A stretch of DNA of 64,000 nucleotides from Candidatus Gallacutalibacter stercoravium (GTDB lineage Bacteria; Bacillota; Clostridia; Oscillospirales; Acutalibacteraceae), in contig DVJE01000036.1 in the NCBI GenBank assembly GCA_018716975.1, positions 82,448-146,447 on the forward strand, read 5' to 3'. A program made the translations under genes and the position numbers. Of this stretch, positions 9,696 through 18,465 are shown piece by piece (the first letter of the stretch is position 1; every line of letters begins with the position of its first letter). The notes beneath the pieces were generated by a model, which worked only from the letters and a program-made list of their open reading frames with translations, did not search any database and was not told the origin of the DNA.

Positions 9696-10253
9696 ATGAT
9701 ATCTGCAGGAGATTTTCGCAATGGTGTCACCTTTGAAATGGATGGCAATGTTGTGTCCATTATTGAATTTCAGCATGTAAAACCCGGCAAGGGCGCCGCT
9801 TTTGTGCGCACCAAGATCCGCAACGTGATCACCGGCAGCGTAACCGAAAAAACCTTTAACCCCAACGATAAGTTCCCCACTGCTTATATTGAGCGCAAGG
9901 ATATGCAATATCTGTATCAAGATGGGGATTTGTACTATTTCATGGATATGGAAACTTATGAGCAGATCCCGATCAATAAGAGTGTATTAGGGGATAATTT
10001 CAAATTTGTGAAAGAGAATATGGAATGCAAGATCCTTTCTTATAAGGGCAACGTTTTTGGCGTGGAGCCGCCCTTCTTTGTGGAACTTCAAGTGACCAAA
10101 ACGGATCCCGGCTTTAAAGGCGATACTGCTACCAATGCTACCAAACCCGCTACGTTGGAGACGGGTGCAGAAATCCGTGTGCCGCTGTTTATTGATGAGG
10201 GTGAAATGATCCGCATTGATACCCGCACCGGCGAATACATGGAGCGTGCGTAA
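9696..10253 (+). CDS. efp: Translation elongation factor P
   Basis: EF-P relieves ribosome stalling at proline runs. The 185-residue protein has the normal three-domain length. The domain I loop [10 protein letters not shown] carries the lysine that is post-translationally modified in many bacteria. Domains II and III follow, with [24 protein letters not shown] and the C-terminal [30 protein letters not shown] precedes the ATG. No modification enzyme gene is seen nearby. Confidence 0.98.
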   Translation: MISAGDFRNGVTFEMDGNVVSIIEFQHVKPGKGAAFVRTKIRNVITGSVTEKTFNPNDKFPTAYIERKDMQYLYQDGDLYYFMDMETYEQIPINKSVLGDNFKFVKENMECKILSYKGNVFGVEPPFFVELQVTKTDPGFKGDTATNATKPATLETGAEIRVPLFIDEGEMIRIDTRTGEYMERA

Positions 10254-10293
10254 GGCAGTAACCGGCGAACAGGATGAAAGGGAGGTTTGGGTT

Positions 10294-10728
10294 ATGACCA
10301 TTACAGAAAAAGCCGCCTATGTAAAGGGCTTAATTGAGGGCTTGGGCTTAGATGGCGAGAGCAAAGAAACGAAGGCTATTCAAGCTATCATGGGCTTGTT
10401 GGACGATATGGCGCTGACAGTTTCGGATCTGGAGGAAGGGTATCACGATCTGGGCGACCAGCTAGACGCTGTGGATGAGGATCTTTCTTCGTTGGAAGAC
10501 GACTTCTATGAAGAGGACGAAGACGAAGAAGATGACGATACTTTTTATGAAGTAACCTGTCCTTCTTGCAATGAAACCATTTGCCTGTCGGAAGATGTGT
10601 TGTTAAGAGGTGCCATCGATTGCCCCAATTGCGGCAAGCCGTTGGAATTTGACTTTGAAAGCCTCTGCGACTGTGATGACGAGGAATGCGAATGTCACCA
10701 TCATTCTGCAGAAGAAGCGGAAGAATAA
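10294..10728 (+). CDS. Acidic zinc-ribbon protein (CD1247-like N-terminal domain)
   Basis: A 144-residue acidic protein seen beside efp in clostridial genomes; function unknown. Residues 1-60 form an alpha-helical domain (KAAYVKGLIEGLGLD), followed by a Glu/Asp-rich linker and a zinc ribbon CPSCNETICL...CPNCGKPL, then a Cys/His-rich tail (CDCDDEECECHHH). The start is ATG 10294 behind AAAGGGAGG; the frame is open further upstream but overlaps efp without an SD. It probably shares the efp transcript. Confidence 0.85.
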   Translation: MTITEKAAYVKGLIEGLGLDGESKETKAIQAIMGLLDDMALTVSDLEEGYHDLGDQLDAVDEDLSSLEDDFYEEDEDEEDDDTFYEVTCPSCNETICLSEDVLLRGAIDCPNCGKPLEFDFESLCDCDDEECECHHHSAEEAEE

Positions 10729-10766
10729 TTGTAGGGTTAGGCTTTTAAGGCTGGTTTGTGCCCTTC

Positions 10767-10802
10767 AAAAGCCGTTCATGCACAGGTGCATGGGCGGCTT
10801 TT
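10767..10802 (+). terminator. Intrinsic terminator after the efp transcript
   Basis: AAAAGCCG...CATGCA-CAGG-TGCATG...CGGCTTTT forms a two-part stem with a 4-nt loop and a T-rich 3' side; the A-rich 5' side makes it potentially bidirectional. Confidence 0.85.
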
Positions 10803-10855
10803 CTGCTTGAGAATGAGAAGTGAACACAATGGTTGATAAAAGGAGGAACTGATTG

Positions 10856-11848
10856 ATGGGTGATCAAATTCGAGTAGGCATTATGGGCTACGGCAATTTA
10901 GGCAAAGGGGTTGAGCTTGCTTTGCGGCAAAATCCCGATATGAAGCTGGTAGGAGTTTTTTCCAGAAGAGATCCCGCTGCTATTACTTTGGCTACGCCGG
11001 GTGTGCCTTGCTATTCGGCGCAAGAGGCGTTGGCCATGCAGCAAGATATTGATGTGATGATCCTTTGCGGCGGTTCGGCTACCGATTTGGCGGTGCAGGG
11101 CCCCATGTATGCGGCGGCTTTTCATACCGTAGATAGCTTTGATACCCATGCAAAAATCCCGGAATATTTTGCCGCTATGGATGAGGCTGCCCAAAAAAGC
11201 GGTCATCTTTCTATCATTTCGGTGGGCTGGGATCCCGGCCTATTTTCCCTCAACCGCCTATATGGCGATGCAGTGTTGCCCAATGGGCAAACTTACACTT
11301 TTTGGGGCAAAGGCGTAAGCCAAGGGCATTCCGACGCCATCCGCAGGGTGCCTGGCGTAAAAAATGCCATTCAGTACACAGTTCCGGTTGAAGATGCTGT
11401 GCATCGTGTGCGCAACGGGGAAGACCCCGTGTTAACCACCCGGCAAAAGCATACCCGCGAATGCTTTGTGGTGGCAGAAGAGGGGGCGGATCGCGCTCAA
11501 ATTGAGGCGGATATTAAAAATATGCCCAACTATTTTGCCGATTACGACACCACCGTTACCTTTATTACAGAAGAAGAAATGAAACGGGATCACAGCGCCA
11601 TGCCGCACGGCGGTTTTGTTATCCGCAGCGGTAAAACCGGCGACGGGGAGAAGACCTCACAGATTATTGAGTATTCTTTACGTCTGGCCTCCAACCCGGA
11701 GTTTACCTCCAGTGTGCTGGTGGCTTATGCCCGTGCAATTGTGCGTATGGCGAAGATGGGGGCGACTGGCGCCTGCACAGTGATGGATGTTCCCCCTGCG
11801 TATTTGTCTGCCAAAGATGGTGCCCAGTTGCGCCGTGAACTGTTGTGA
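10856..11848 (+). CDS. ddh: meso-Diaminopimelate dehydrogenase
   Basis: NADP-dependent enzyme making meso-diaminopimelate in one step from tetrahydrodipicolinate, for lysine and peptidoglycan. The Rossmann motif GIMGYGNLGKG is at residues 8-18. The C-terminal domain shows the Ddh features SVGWDPGLFSLNRLYGDAVLP, FWGKGVSQGHSDAIRR and MPHGGFVIRSG. ATG 10856 is 9 nt from AGGAGG; a TTG one codon earlier is less likely. The 330-residue length is normal. It is flanked by terminators, so it is probably monocistronic. Confidence 0.94.
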   Translation: MGDQIRVGIMGYGNLGKGVELALRQNPDMKLVGVFSRRDPAAITLATPGVPCYSAQEALAMQQDIDVMILCGGSATDLAVQGPMYAAAFHTVDSFDTHAKIPEYFAAMDEAAQKSGHLSIISVGWDPGLFSLNRLYGDAVLPNGQTYTFWGKGVSQGHSDAIRRVPGVKNAIQYTVPVEDAVHRVRNGEDPVLTTRQKHTRECFVVAEEGADRAQIEADIKNMPNYFADYDTTVTFITEEEMKRDHSAMPHGGFVIRSGKTGDGEKTSQIIEYSLRLASNPEFTSSVLVAYARAIVRMAKMGATGACTVMDVPPAYLSAKDGAQLRRELL

Positions 11849-11929
11849 GAGCAGGTAACTTGCCCCGCCTAAATGGATAGGCAGTTATATGGGCCAAGCT
11901 TTGTAAAAATAAATTAAAATCATTTACTA

Positions 11930-11976
11930 GCGGTGATAGGTTTGCGTTTTTCTTGCCTATCACCGCCTTATTTTTA
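11930..11976 (+). terminator. Intrinsic terminator after ddh
   Basis: Perfect 11-bp stem GCGGTGATAGG (11930-11940) with CCTATCACCGC (11956-11966), followed by TTATTTTTATTT. Confidence 0.9.
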
Positions 11977-12001
11977 TTTGGCTAGTTTAGCTATTTGCCG
12001 C

Positions 12002-12032
12002 TTGACTTTAACGCGACGTAAACGTATATACT
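12002..12032 (+). promoter_or_regulatory. MerR-type promoter with 19-bp spacer
   Basis: TTGACT (12002-12007) and TATACT (12027-12032) are separated by 19 bp, the over-long spacer typical of promoters activated by MerR proteins that bend DNA. The spacer holds ACGT-AA-ACGT and TTTA...TAAA half-sites. It lies directly upstream of the merR-family gene, implying autoregulation. Confidence 0.65.
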
Positions 12033-12053
12033 GAAATGGAAAGGAGGTTCACC

Positions 12054-13034
12054 ATGGAATTACTATCTATCAGCCGGGTATCCCAGATGTTCCATATTTC
12101 AACGCGTACCCTCCGCTATTACGAACAGATTGGGCTGATTACCCCGCAGAAAAAAGAGAATTTTGCTTACCGCACTTATGATGAAGAAGCCATTGTTAGG
12201 TTGCAACAAATCATTGTTTTGCGCAAACTTAGGGTACCGCTTAAACAAATTGAAGAAATTTTGAGAAGCGGCAGCGCAAAAACAACGTTCGAGATATTAA
12301 AGAAAAAATTATCCGAAATTGAGGATGAGTTAAACGCTTTATCCACAATTCGGACGATCATAAACGCTTTTATTCATAAGCTGCATCTAAATACGGCAAA
12401 TTTTACTTTGCAGGATGATGAAAGTCTGCTAGAACTTGTAGATGATCGAATGGTTTCTAAAAGATTTAAGGAGGAAAAAACAATGAGCGAACTGAATCAG
12501 GCCAGTAAAAAATTAGATAAGTTAACCGATAGGGATGTGCGCATCGTTTATTTACCGCCGGCTACAGTTGCTGCTTATCAATACGTTGGGGAGGATCCCG
12601 AGATGCATTGCCATCAAGTGATGGATAAATTTGTGGTGGATACCGGCTTGTACAAAACAAAGCCGGATATCAGGCATTATGGCTTTAATGCGCCCAATCC
12701 TGTTGATGAATCCGGATATCACGGGTATGAGGTGTGGGTTACCATTCCCGATGATATGGAAGTGCCTTCTCCTATTGTAAAAAAGCGATTTGAGGGCGGT
12801 TTATACGCTGCCCATATGATACCGTTCGGCGCGTTTGAGGAATGGGGCTTGTTGTGTGAATGGGTGCAAAACAGCTCCAAGTATCAGAGCAATAGTGGTA
12901 ACAAGGGGAGCGAATGTATGTGGGGGCTTTTAGAAGAACATCTAAATTATATCAACCATGTTTGCCTTGAAAATACAGAACCAGAAGATTTGCAACTGGA
13001 TCTTTTGCACCCTATTAAAGAAATTCATGTATGA
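12054..13034 (+). CDS. MerR-family regulator with GyrI-like effector domain
   Basis: A 326-residue transcription regulator. Residues 1-75 form the MerR winged helix (ISRVSQMFHISTRTLRYYEQIGLI). A coiled-coil dimerisation helix follows (about 78-115), and the C-terminal half is a GyrI/AraC effector-binding fold (VRIVYLPPATVAAYQYVGED...). Such proteins sense bulky drugs or lipophilic compounds. ATG 12054 is used because AAGGAGG lies 6 nt before it; an ATG at 12036 precedes the SD. No transporter target gene is adjacent, so its likely target here is its own promoter. Confidence 0.88.
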   Translation: MELLSISRVSQMFHISTRTLRYYEQIGLITPQKKENFAYRTYDEEAIVRLQQIIVLRKLRVPLKQIEEILRSGSAKTTFEILKKKLSEIEDELNALSTIRTIINAFIHKLHLNTANFTLQDDESLLELVDDRMVSKRFKEEKTMSELNQASKKLDKLTDRDVRIVYLPPATVAAYQYVGEDPEMHCHQVMDKFVVDTGLYKTKPDIRHYGFNAPNPVDESGYHGYEVWVTIPDDMEVPSPIVKKRFEGGLYAAHMIPFGAFEEWGLLCEWVQNSSKYQSNSGNKGSECMWGLLEEHLNYINHVCLENTEPEDLQLDLLHPIKEIHV

Positions 13035-13048
13035 ACGTGCCATATGAA

Positions 13049-13085
13049 TCAGGCGCAAGCTAAATTTGCTTGCGCCTGATTTTCT
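13049..13085 (+). terminator. Intrinsic terminator after the merR-family gene
   Basis: TCAGGCGCAAGC (13049-13060) pairs perfectly with GCTTGCGCCTGA (13068-13079), followed by TTTTCT. Confidence 0.9.
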
Positions 13086-13095
13086 GCTATATGCT

Positions 13096-13460
13096 TTAGC
13101 GATATAAGAACCCCCAGCTCTGCTGGGGAGAGTAAAAAAGCTTTAGCTTCAAGCATCGAGCGAAGCGAGTAAAGAACAGCAACTTTACAATTGTCAAAAA
13201 GTTGATCCTGAAAAAGCAACACCCGTAAATGAGCGTTGCTTAGTCAAGATCAACTTTTAAAGCAACGATATTATAAATGCAAAAATTTCCTTTTTGGGAA
13301 AGAAGAAATCGAGCCAATACAAGTAAAATTAGCAAAAGGAGAACGCTAAAGCCCATGAACAGCCGGCATTGTTCCAAAAACGTTATGAATAACTAGATTG
13401 TGCCAAAATAGTTGTTGAGCAATGTGGAAGAGTATTAGGGTGCCGCACATCGCGGCACAA
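13096..13460. other. Gene-free structured stretch, possible decayed IS200-like element
   Basis: No convincing ORF lies between the MerR terminator and spoIVB. Three structures are visible. First is a CCCCAGC/GCTGGGG hairpin with a 3-nt loop (13112-13128). Second is a nested hairpin whose outer arms are AAAAGTTGATC (13197-13207) and GATCAACTTTT (13248-13258), with inner arms AAGCAAC and GTTGCTT. Third is a 7-bp GTGCCGC/GCGGCAC hairpin (13440-13458) just before the spoIVB SD. A short strong hairpin followed by a long structured leader resembles the end of IS200/IS605 elements, but no transposase is readable, so this is a weak inference. Confidence 0.35.
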
Positions 13461-13480
13461 GAAAGGAGGTGATAGGCTCT

Positions 13481-14728
13481 GTGAAAAAATTTTTTAAAGG
13501 ACTGTCGGCAGGGTTGGCTGTTTGTGCCACAGCACTATTGGCTTTTGGCGCTATGTTGGCATCAAACCTACCGGAAGATTACCAAGTGACAAAAGAGAGC
13601 GGATACACCTTTGATCTTCATGCAGCTGTGCCTTTGGGCACACGCGCGTTAGGCAGCGGGCAGTTGGCAGACGCCAGCACCGCGGTACAAAGCGGCGGGC
13701 ATTACCAATGCGACGTTATGCTGTTGGATGTGATCCCCATCAAAAGCGTTACCGTAAATGTTGTGCCAGAAACCTATGTGGTGCCCTGTGGAATGCCCTT
13801 TGGCGTTAAAATCTTTACCGAAGGCGTTGTCGTTGTGGGTATGGCCGATGTGCGCACTGAGGAAGGAACTATCAATCCGGCGAAAGACGCTGGTTTAAAA
13901 ACCGGCGACGTCATACTCAGCATAAACGAAGTGCCGGTTAATTCCAATGAAGAAGTAGCGCAAGCTGTTGGAGGTTGCGATGGTCAACCGCTTGTCATGC
14001 AGGTAAGGCGATCTAATGTAACCTTTCAAACGCAAGTTACCCCTGTGAAGGCGGCTGCGGATCAGCAATATAAAGCAGGCTTATGGGTGCGGGATAGCTC
14101 CGCCGGCATTGGAACTATGACCTTTTATGATCCACAAAACCAGGTGTTTGCCGGGCTGGGGCACGGCATTTGCGATATTGATACCGGGGAATTGATGCCG
14201 CTGCTCAACGGCGATATTGTGCCGGCTACCATAAACGGCATAGCAAAAGGCACTAAGGGCACCCCTGGCGAATTGCGCGGATATTTTAGTGATAACGAGG
14301 CAATAGGCGTTTTATTATCCAATGGTGAAACGGGCGTTTACGGTTCTATGGAACAAGCGCCGGTTCAAAACCAAGCGATCCCCGTTGCAATGAAGCAAGA
14401 GGTGCAAGAGGGCGCAGCGCAAATATTTACCACAATTGACGGTACGACGCCGAAAAGCTATGATATCGAGATTCAACACGTTGATTATAACGCCGACAGC
14501 CCCACGAAAAATATGGTAATCCGCATCACCGACCCTGAATTGCTGGAAGCTACCGGTGGAATTGTGCAGGGAATGAGCGGCAGTCCCATTATACAAAATG
14601 GTAAATTGGTAGGCGCCGTTACGCATGTTTTTGTAGAGGAACCCGAGCGCGGATATGGCATATTTGCTGAAAATATGCTAAAAACTTCCGGTGAAATAGC
14701 GCGAAATGGTCAAAAAGATGCAGCTTAG
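13481..14728 (+). CDS. spoIVB: SpoIVB sporulation signalling peptidase
   Basis: SpoIVB is a secreted serine peptidase (S55) made in the forespore that triggers pro-sigma-K processing in the mother cell. The 415-residue protein starts with an N-terminal membrane anchor (about residues 8-32). A PDZ domain follows (GLKTGDVILSINEVPVNSNEEVAQAV), and the C-terminal protease domain shows GLGHGICDID (His) and GIVQGMSGSPIIQNGKLVGAVTH (catalytic Ser). GTG 13481 lies 11 nt from AAAGGAGG; an upstream GTG at 13469 overlaps the SD. The spoIVB-spo0A order is the classic one. Confidence 0.96.
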   Translation: MKKFFKGLSAGLAVCATALLAFGAMLASNLPEDYQVTKESGYTFDLHAAVPLGTRALGSGQLADASTAVQSGGHYQCDVMLLDVIPIKSVTVNVVPETYVVPCGMPFGVKIFTEGVVVVGMADVRTEEGTINPAKDAGLKTGDVILSINEVPVNSNEEVAQAVGGCDGQPLVMQVRRSNVTFQTQVTPVKAAADQQYKAGLWVRDSSAGIGTMTFYDPQNQVFAGLGHGICDIDTGELMPLLNGDIVPATINGIAKGTKGTPGELRGYFSDNEAIGVLLSNGETGVYGSMEQAPVQNQAIPVAMKQEVQEGAAQIFTTIDGTTPKSYDIEIQHVDYNADSPTKNMVIRITDPELLEATGGIVQGMSGSPIIQNGKLVGAVTHVFVEEPERGYGIFAENMLKTSGEIARNGQKDAA

Positions 14729-14795
14729 CATGTTAAATACTCCATGACATTGATTTTATTCTTCCCCAAGTATAAACAAATTTTTCTGAGAGGTA

Positions 14796-14840
14796 TTGCC
14801 AAATTTTCCAATATATGGTAATATATCAATTGTTGTAGAA
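14796..14840 (+). promoter_or_regulatory. Putative spo0A promoter with a 0A-box-like site
   Basis: TTGCCA (14796-14801) and TAATAT (14819-14824) have a 17-bp spacer. TGTAGAA at 14834-14840 differs from the Spo0A box TGTCGAA at one base and sits at the expected transcription start, which would allow autoregulation. The box call is weak. Confidence 0.45.
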
Positions 14841-14867
14841 CAAAATTAAAAATTTGGGGGAGAAAGC

Positions 14868-15644
14868 ATGGAAACACGTTTAAAAGTTATGATCGCCGAA
14901 GATCGCGCCGAATTTACGCAAGAGGATTTTGCAGTATTGCAGGATTTTGGCTTTGATACGTTGTTTTGTGGCAAAGACGGTATGCAAGCTCTTGAGATGA
15001 TTCAGGCGCAGAATCCCGACGTGGTTTTGCTCGATCTTTTTATGCCCAAATTAGACGGCATAGGCGTTATGAATGCAACATTGAAAAGCACTTCATCGCC
15101 TGCGCCTTTGTTTATAATCTTATCCAGCTTTGATAACCCGGTGTTGGAGCGCGAAGTGATGAATGCTGGTGCTTCTTATTTTGTGATTAAACCGTTTCCC
15201 CTTCGTAACTTGTGCGAACGTATTATGCAAATGTATGAAGTAACCAGTCAACCGCGTAAATTGGGCAAGCCGCAGTCTGTTTCTGGGCGTAACTTAGAAA
15301 TAGAAGTGACTGAAATTTTGCACCAAATCGGTGTGCCTGCCCATATCAAAGGCTATCATTATTTGCGGGATTCCATCATGATGTCGGTGGAGGATCCGGA
15401 TATTATTAACGCAATCACAAAGCGGCTTTACCCCAATGTGGCGAAAAAATATCAAACCACTTCTTCCAGAGTGGAGCGCGCTATCCGGCATGCAATTGAG
15501 GTAGCGTGGGATCGCGGCGACGTGGATATTCTGAATTCCTACTTTGGTTATACCATTCACAATAGCCGTGGCAAACCAACGAACAGCGAGTTTATCGCTA
15601 TGATTTCAGACAAATTGCGCTTAGAGATGAAAAGCGCAAGCTAA
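14868..15644 (+). CDS. spo0A: Sporulation master regulator Spo0A
   Basis: Spo0A is the response regulator that commits the cell to sporulation. The receiver domain (1-125) has the acidic pocket in MIAEDRAEF, the phosphoacceptor aspartate in [13 protein letters not shown] and the lysine in VIKPF. The C-terminal sporulation-specific DNA-binding domain is unmistakable: [41 protein letters not shown] and [20 protein letters not shown]. At 258 residues it is complete. The SD is weak (GGGGGAGAAAGC). The cell is therefore an endospore former. Confidence 0.98.
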   Translation: METRLKVMIAEDRAEFTQEDFAVLQDFGFDTLFCGKDGMQALEMIQAQNPDVVLLDLFMPKLDGIGVMNATLKSTSSPAPLFIILSSFDNPVLEREVMNAGASYFVIKPFPLRNLCERIMQMYEVTSQPRKLGKPQSVSGRNLEIEVTEILHQIGVPAHIKGYHYLRDSIMMSVEDPDIINAITKRLYPNVAKKYQTTSSRVERAIRHAIEVAWDRGDVDILNSYFGYTIHNSRGKPTNSEFIAMISDKLRLEMKSAS

Positions 15645-15718
15645 GTAAGATTGGTAACATGCAAGGGGTGTTGTGGGCAAATCCTACAGCGCCCCTTTGC
15701 AACAACATTCGCCCAAGC

Positions 15719-15746
15719 AAAAAGGGCCCCTTAAAGGGGCCCTTTT
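15719..15746. terminator. Bidirectional terminator between spo0A and the DUF2344 gene
   Basis: AAAAGGGCCCCTT and AAGGGGCCCTTTT form a near-perfect stem serving two convergent genes. Confidence 0.9.
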
Positions 15747-15779
15747 CATCGGTAGCTTATCAAAAATAAATGAGAGCGA

Positions 15780-16484
15780 TTAAGCAAAGGGTTGCATATC
15801 GGCGTTCAATAAGCCCAGGCGGGTAATGTCCGCTGTAAAGGCGGCCTGTGACTGGTTCTGTATGGCTTCCAACAGTAAGCTTGGGTTGGTGTTTTGCACG
15901 CTGCCCGCTGTGAGCAGTAATTGCAGCTTGATAAAGCCTTCTTGAGGCTCTATGGAGTGCCGCATAAGCCCTTCTTTTATATCGATCTGTTTTTTACCAG
16001 CCTTGGTCTTTTTTTCAATAAGCAGCTGCGGTTGCTCCAGAGCGGAGCTAATCTTCTGAGCCAAAGCGCTGGGTGTTTCAGAAGAACGCAGCTTTATCGA
16101 AAAATCAGCGTAGCGGATATCACCCGGGGTCATAACCGGATCGGTATATGCGTAAAAAACAATACCCTCCGGTAATCCGGCGTTTAACCCCTGCAGCAGG
16201 GCCTTTTCCTCGATTTGAGCCGTCATTTTAACATCTACCGATTCCTGCATGCCTCGAATCCCCAAAGAAAGCGGCAGTGCAAAGGTCATAAAGGGGCGGG
16301 GATTAAAGCCTTCTGTATACCAAATCGGGATTTTCGCTCGATGCAGGGCGCGCCAGACACAGCGCATTAGGTCCAAATGAGAGATGTAACGGGCAACACC
16401 GTCTTTACGAAACCACAGCCGGGCCAGCTTTGTTGCCGGCTTTTGAACCGTGATCTCATTGGCTGCATTTTTCTCGCCGTTCAC
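15780..16484 (-). CDS. TIGR03936 family radical SAM-associated protein (DUF2344)
   Basis: A DUF2344 protein, nearly always encoded next to or fused with a TIGR03960 radical SAM protein; the pair is thought to modify RNA or ribosomes but the function is not proven. Recognisable parts are LWFRKDGVARYISHLDLMRCVWRALHRAKIPI and GFNPRPFMTFALPLSLG. A GTG start at 16484 lies 9 nt from AAGGAGG and overlaps the end of the upstream radical SAM gene by 29 bp; that gives 234 residues. The two genes are clearly one operon. Confidence 0.88.
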   Translation of the reverse strand: MNGEKNAANEITVQKPATKLARLWFRKDGVARYISHLDLMRCVWRALHRAKIPIWYTEGFNPRPFMTFALPLSLGIRGMQESVDVKMTAQIEEKALLQGLNAGLPEGIVFYAYTDPVMTPGDIRYADFSIKLRSSETPSALAQKISSALEQPQLLIEKKTKAGKKQIDIKEGLMRHSIEPQEGFIKLQLLLTAGSVQNTNPSLLLEAIQNQSQAAFTADITRLGLLNADMQPFA

Positions 16485-18318
16485 AGCACACACCCTCCTT
16501 CCAACTAGCAACGCCGCACTGCGCGCAGGCTTGCCGGCAATTCGGCGTGGTTTGCGCCTGATAAGCTCTTTGGCACTCCCGGTGCAAAAATTCTTTGGTT
16601 ACGCCGTAGTCGATGTGATCCCACGGCAAAATTTCGTCAAATGCCCGGCGGCGATTGGCATAAAAAGCGGGATCAATACCGCACTGGGCAAAAATTTCGC
16701 GCCAGCGCGCCAAATCAAAGAAGTCAGACCAGCCGTCGAAACGAATGCCCGCCTGTTGAGCAGCCTCCAGCACACGGCACAGTTTTCGATCCCCGCGGGC
16801 AAACACCGCCTCTAAAAAGCTGGTGTCGGCGTCGTGCCAGTTACAGGTTATCTTTTTGGTAGTTACACTGGACAACAGATGCTTTTGCTTTTGATGCAGC
16901 GTTTCAATGGTATCCTGGGGTTCCCACTGAAAAGGGGTAAAGGGCTTGGGGACGAAGGAGGAAGCGCTCACGGTCACTTTTACCGATTTGCCCTTTGGTT
17001 TATCGGGGTTCGCGTAATATGCGTTTACAACGCTTTGTCCTAACCGTGCAATGCCGGCCACATCATCTAAAGTTTCGGTGGGTAGCCCTATCATAAAGTA
17101 AAGCTTTACAGTAGTCCATCCCCCGCGAAAGGCGTTGGTGCAGGTTTGCAGCAGCTCCTCTTCGGTTACATTTTTGTTAATAACATCCCGCAAACGCTGG
17201 GTGCCCGCCTCTGGGGCAAAGGTTAGCCCGCTGCGCCGCACCATTTTTAACTTTTCTACCAGTTCGTCCGAAAAGCCGTCCACCCGCAAAGAGGGCAAAG
17301 AAACGCTTACCTTTTCCTGCTCGGTCCAATCCAGCAGGGTATTGAGCAGCTGCGGCAGCTGGGTATAATCGCTGGAACTTAAAGACGACAGGGAAATTTC
17401 GTCATACCCCGTATTCTCACACAAAGCTCGACATTGGCGATCGATCACCTGCGGCGATTTTTCCCGCGTGGGGCGGTATAAAAAACCGGCTTGGCAAAAA
17501 CGGCATCCCCGGATGCAACCGCGAAAAATTTCGGCTACAGCCCGATCGTGTACGATTTCGATGGAAGGAACCACGAATTTATCGGGGAAATACATTTGAT
17601 CCAAATTGCGGATAAAACGCTTTTTTACCACCGGCGGCGCGCCGTCTTGGGGCATAAAAGAGGCGATGGTTCCATCGTCATGGTAAGAAACCCGGTATAA
17701 AGAGGGCACATAGATACCTTCAATACGGGCAGCGGCACGTAAGAATTCTTCGCGGCTGGCATTTTGCGCGCGCATCGTGCGATATAGCTCGATGACCTCA
17801 ATATCCACCTCTTCGCCTTCGCCGATAAAAAACAAGTCGATAAAATCCGCAAGCGGTTCCGGGTTGCAAGCACAAGGCCCGCCGGCAACCACGATTTGAC
17901 CAAGCCCCTTTCTATCTGCTGATCGCAGAGGAATGCCAGCCAAATCCAACATGTTAAGCACGTTGGTATAGCTTAACTCATATTGCAGCGTAAAACCGAT
18001 AAAATCAAAATGGGTAATGGAATCGCCGCTTTCCAGCCCATAAAGCGTAATCCCATTTTGCCGCATCTGTTCCTCCATGTCGGGCCAGGGCGCGAACACC
18101 CGCTCACACCAAAGATAGGGCTCTTGGTTGAATTGGCTGTAAAGTATTTTCATGCCCAGATGCGACATGCCAACTTCATACACATCGGGAAAGCAGAAAG
18201 CAAAACGCACGTCCACCTGGGAAGGATCTTTGATAACGGCATTCACTTCGCCGCCTACATATCTGCCGGGTTTTTGCACGTTGTATAAGGCCTGTTCAAG
18301 TTTTTCGTTTATTTGCAT
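16456..18318 (-). CDS. TIGR03960 family B12-binding radical SAM protein
   Basis: A 620-residue radical SAM enzyme with an N-terminal cobalamin-binding-like domain (FCFPDVYEVGMSHLG; GGPCACNPEPLADFIDLFFIGEGEE). The radical SAM cluster motif is C268-x3-C272-x2-C275 (GCIRGCRFCQAG). The usual TIM-barrel motifs follow (GLTFAPEAGTQRLRDVINK, KLYFMIGLPTET), as does a Cys-rich tail (CRQACAQCG...CCERREKC). The substrate is unknown. It overlaps the DUF2344 gene, its usual partner. Confidence 0.92.
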   Translation of the reverse strand: MQINEKLEQALYNVQKPGRYVGGEVNAVIKDPSQVDVRFAFCFPDVYEVGMSHLGMKILYSQFNQEPYLWCERVFAPWPDMEEQMRQNGITLYGLESGDSITHFDFIGFTLQYELSYTNVLNMLDLAGIPLRSADRKGLGQIVVAGGPCACNPEPLADFIDLFFIGEGEEVDIEVIELYRTMRAQNASREEFLRAAARIEGIYVPSLYRVSYHDDGTIASFMPQDGAPPVVKKRFIRNLDQMYFPDKFVVPSIEIVHDRAVAEIFRGCIRGCRFCQAGFLYRPTREKSPQVIDRQCRALCENTGYDEISLSSLSSSDYTQLPQLLNTLLDWTEQEKVSVSLPSLRVDGFSDELVEKLKMVRRSGLTFAPEAGTQRLRDVINKNVTEEELLQTCTNAFRGGWTTVKLYFMIGLPTETLDDVAGIARLGQSVVNAYYANPDKPKGKSVKVTVSASSFVPKPFTPFQWEPQDTIETLHQKQKHLLSSVTTKKITCNWHDADTSFLEAVFARGDRKLCRVLEAAQQAGIRFDGWSDFFDLARWREIFAQCGIDPAFYANRRRAFDEILPWDHIDYGVTKEFLHRECQRAYQAQTTPNCRQACAQCGVASWKEGVCCERREKCSQ

Positions 18319-18465
18319 GCAACCACCTAATTGCCTTTATATATAATAATATGGATGTTCTTTCTTGCGGCTGAAGCCATTTCATTTTAAACATCCCTTT
18401 TCTATCTAACACGAGAAACGGCGCCCACCCTAAGAGCCGTTGCTAAATCCGTAACCTACCTAAAG

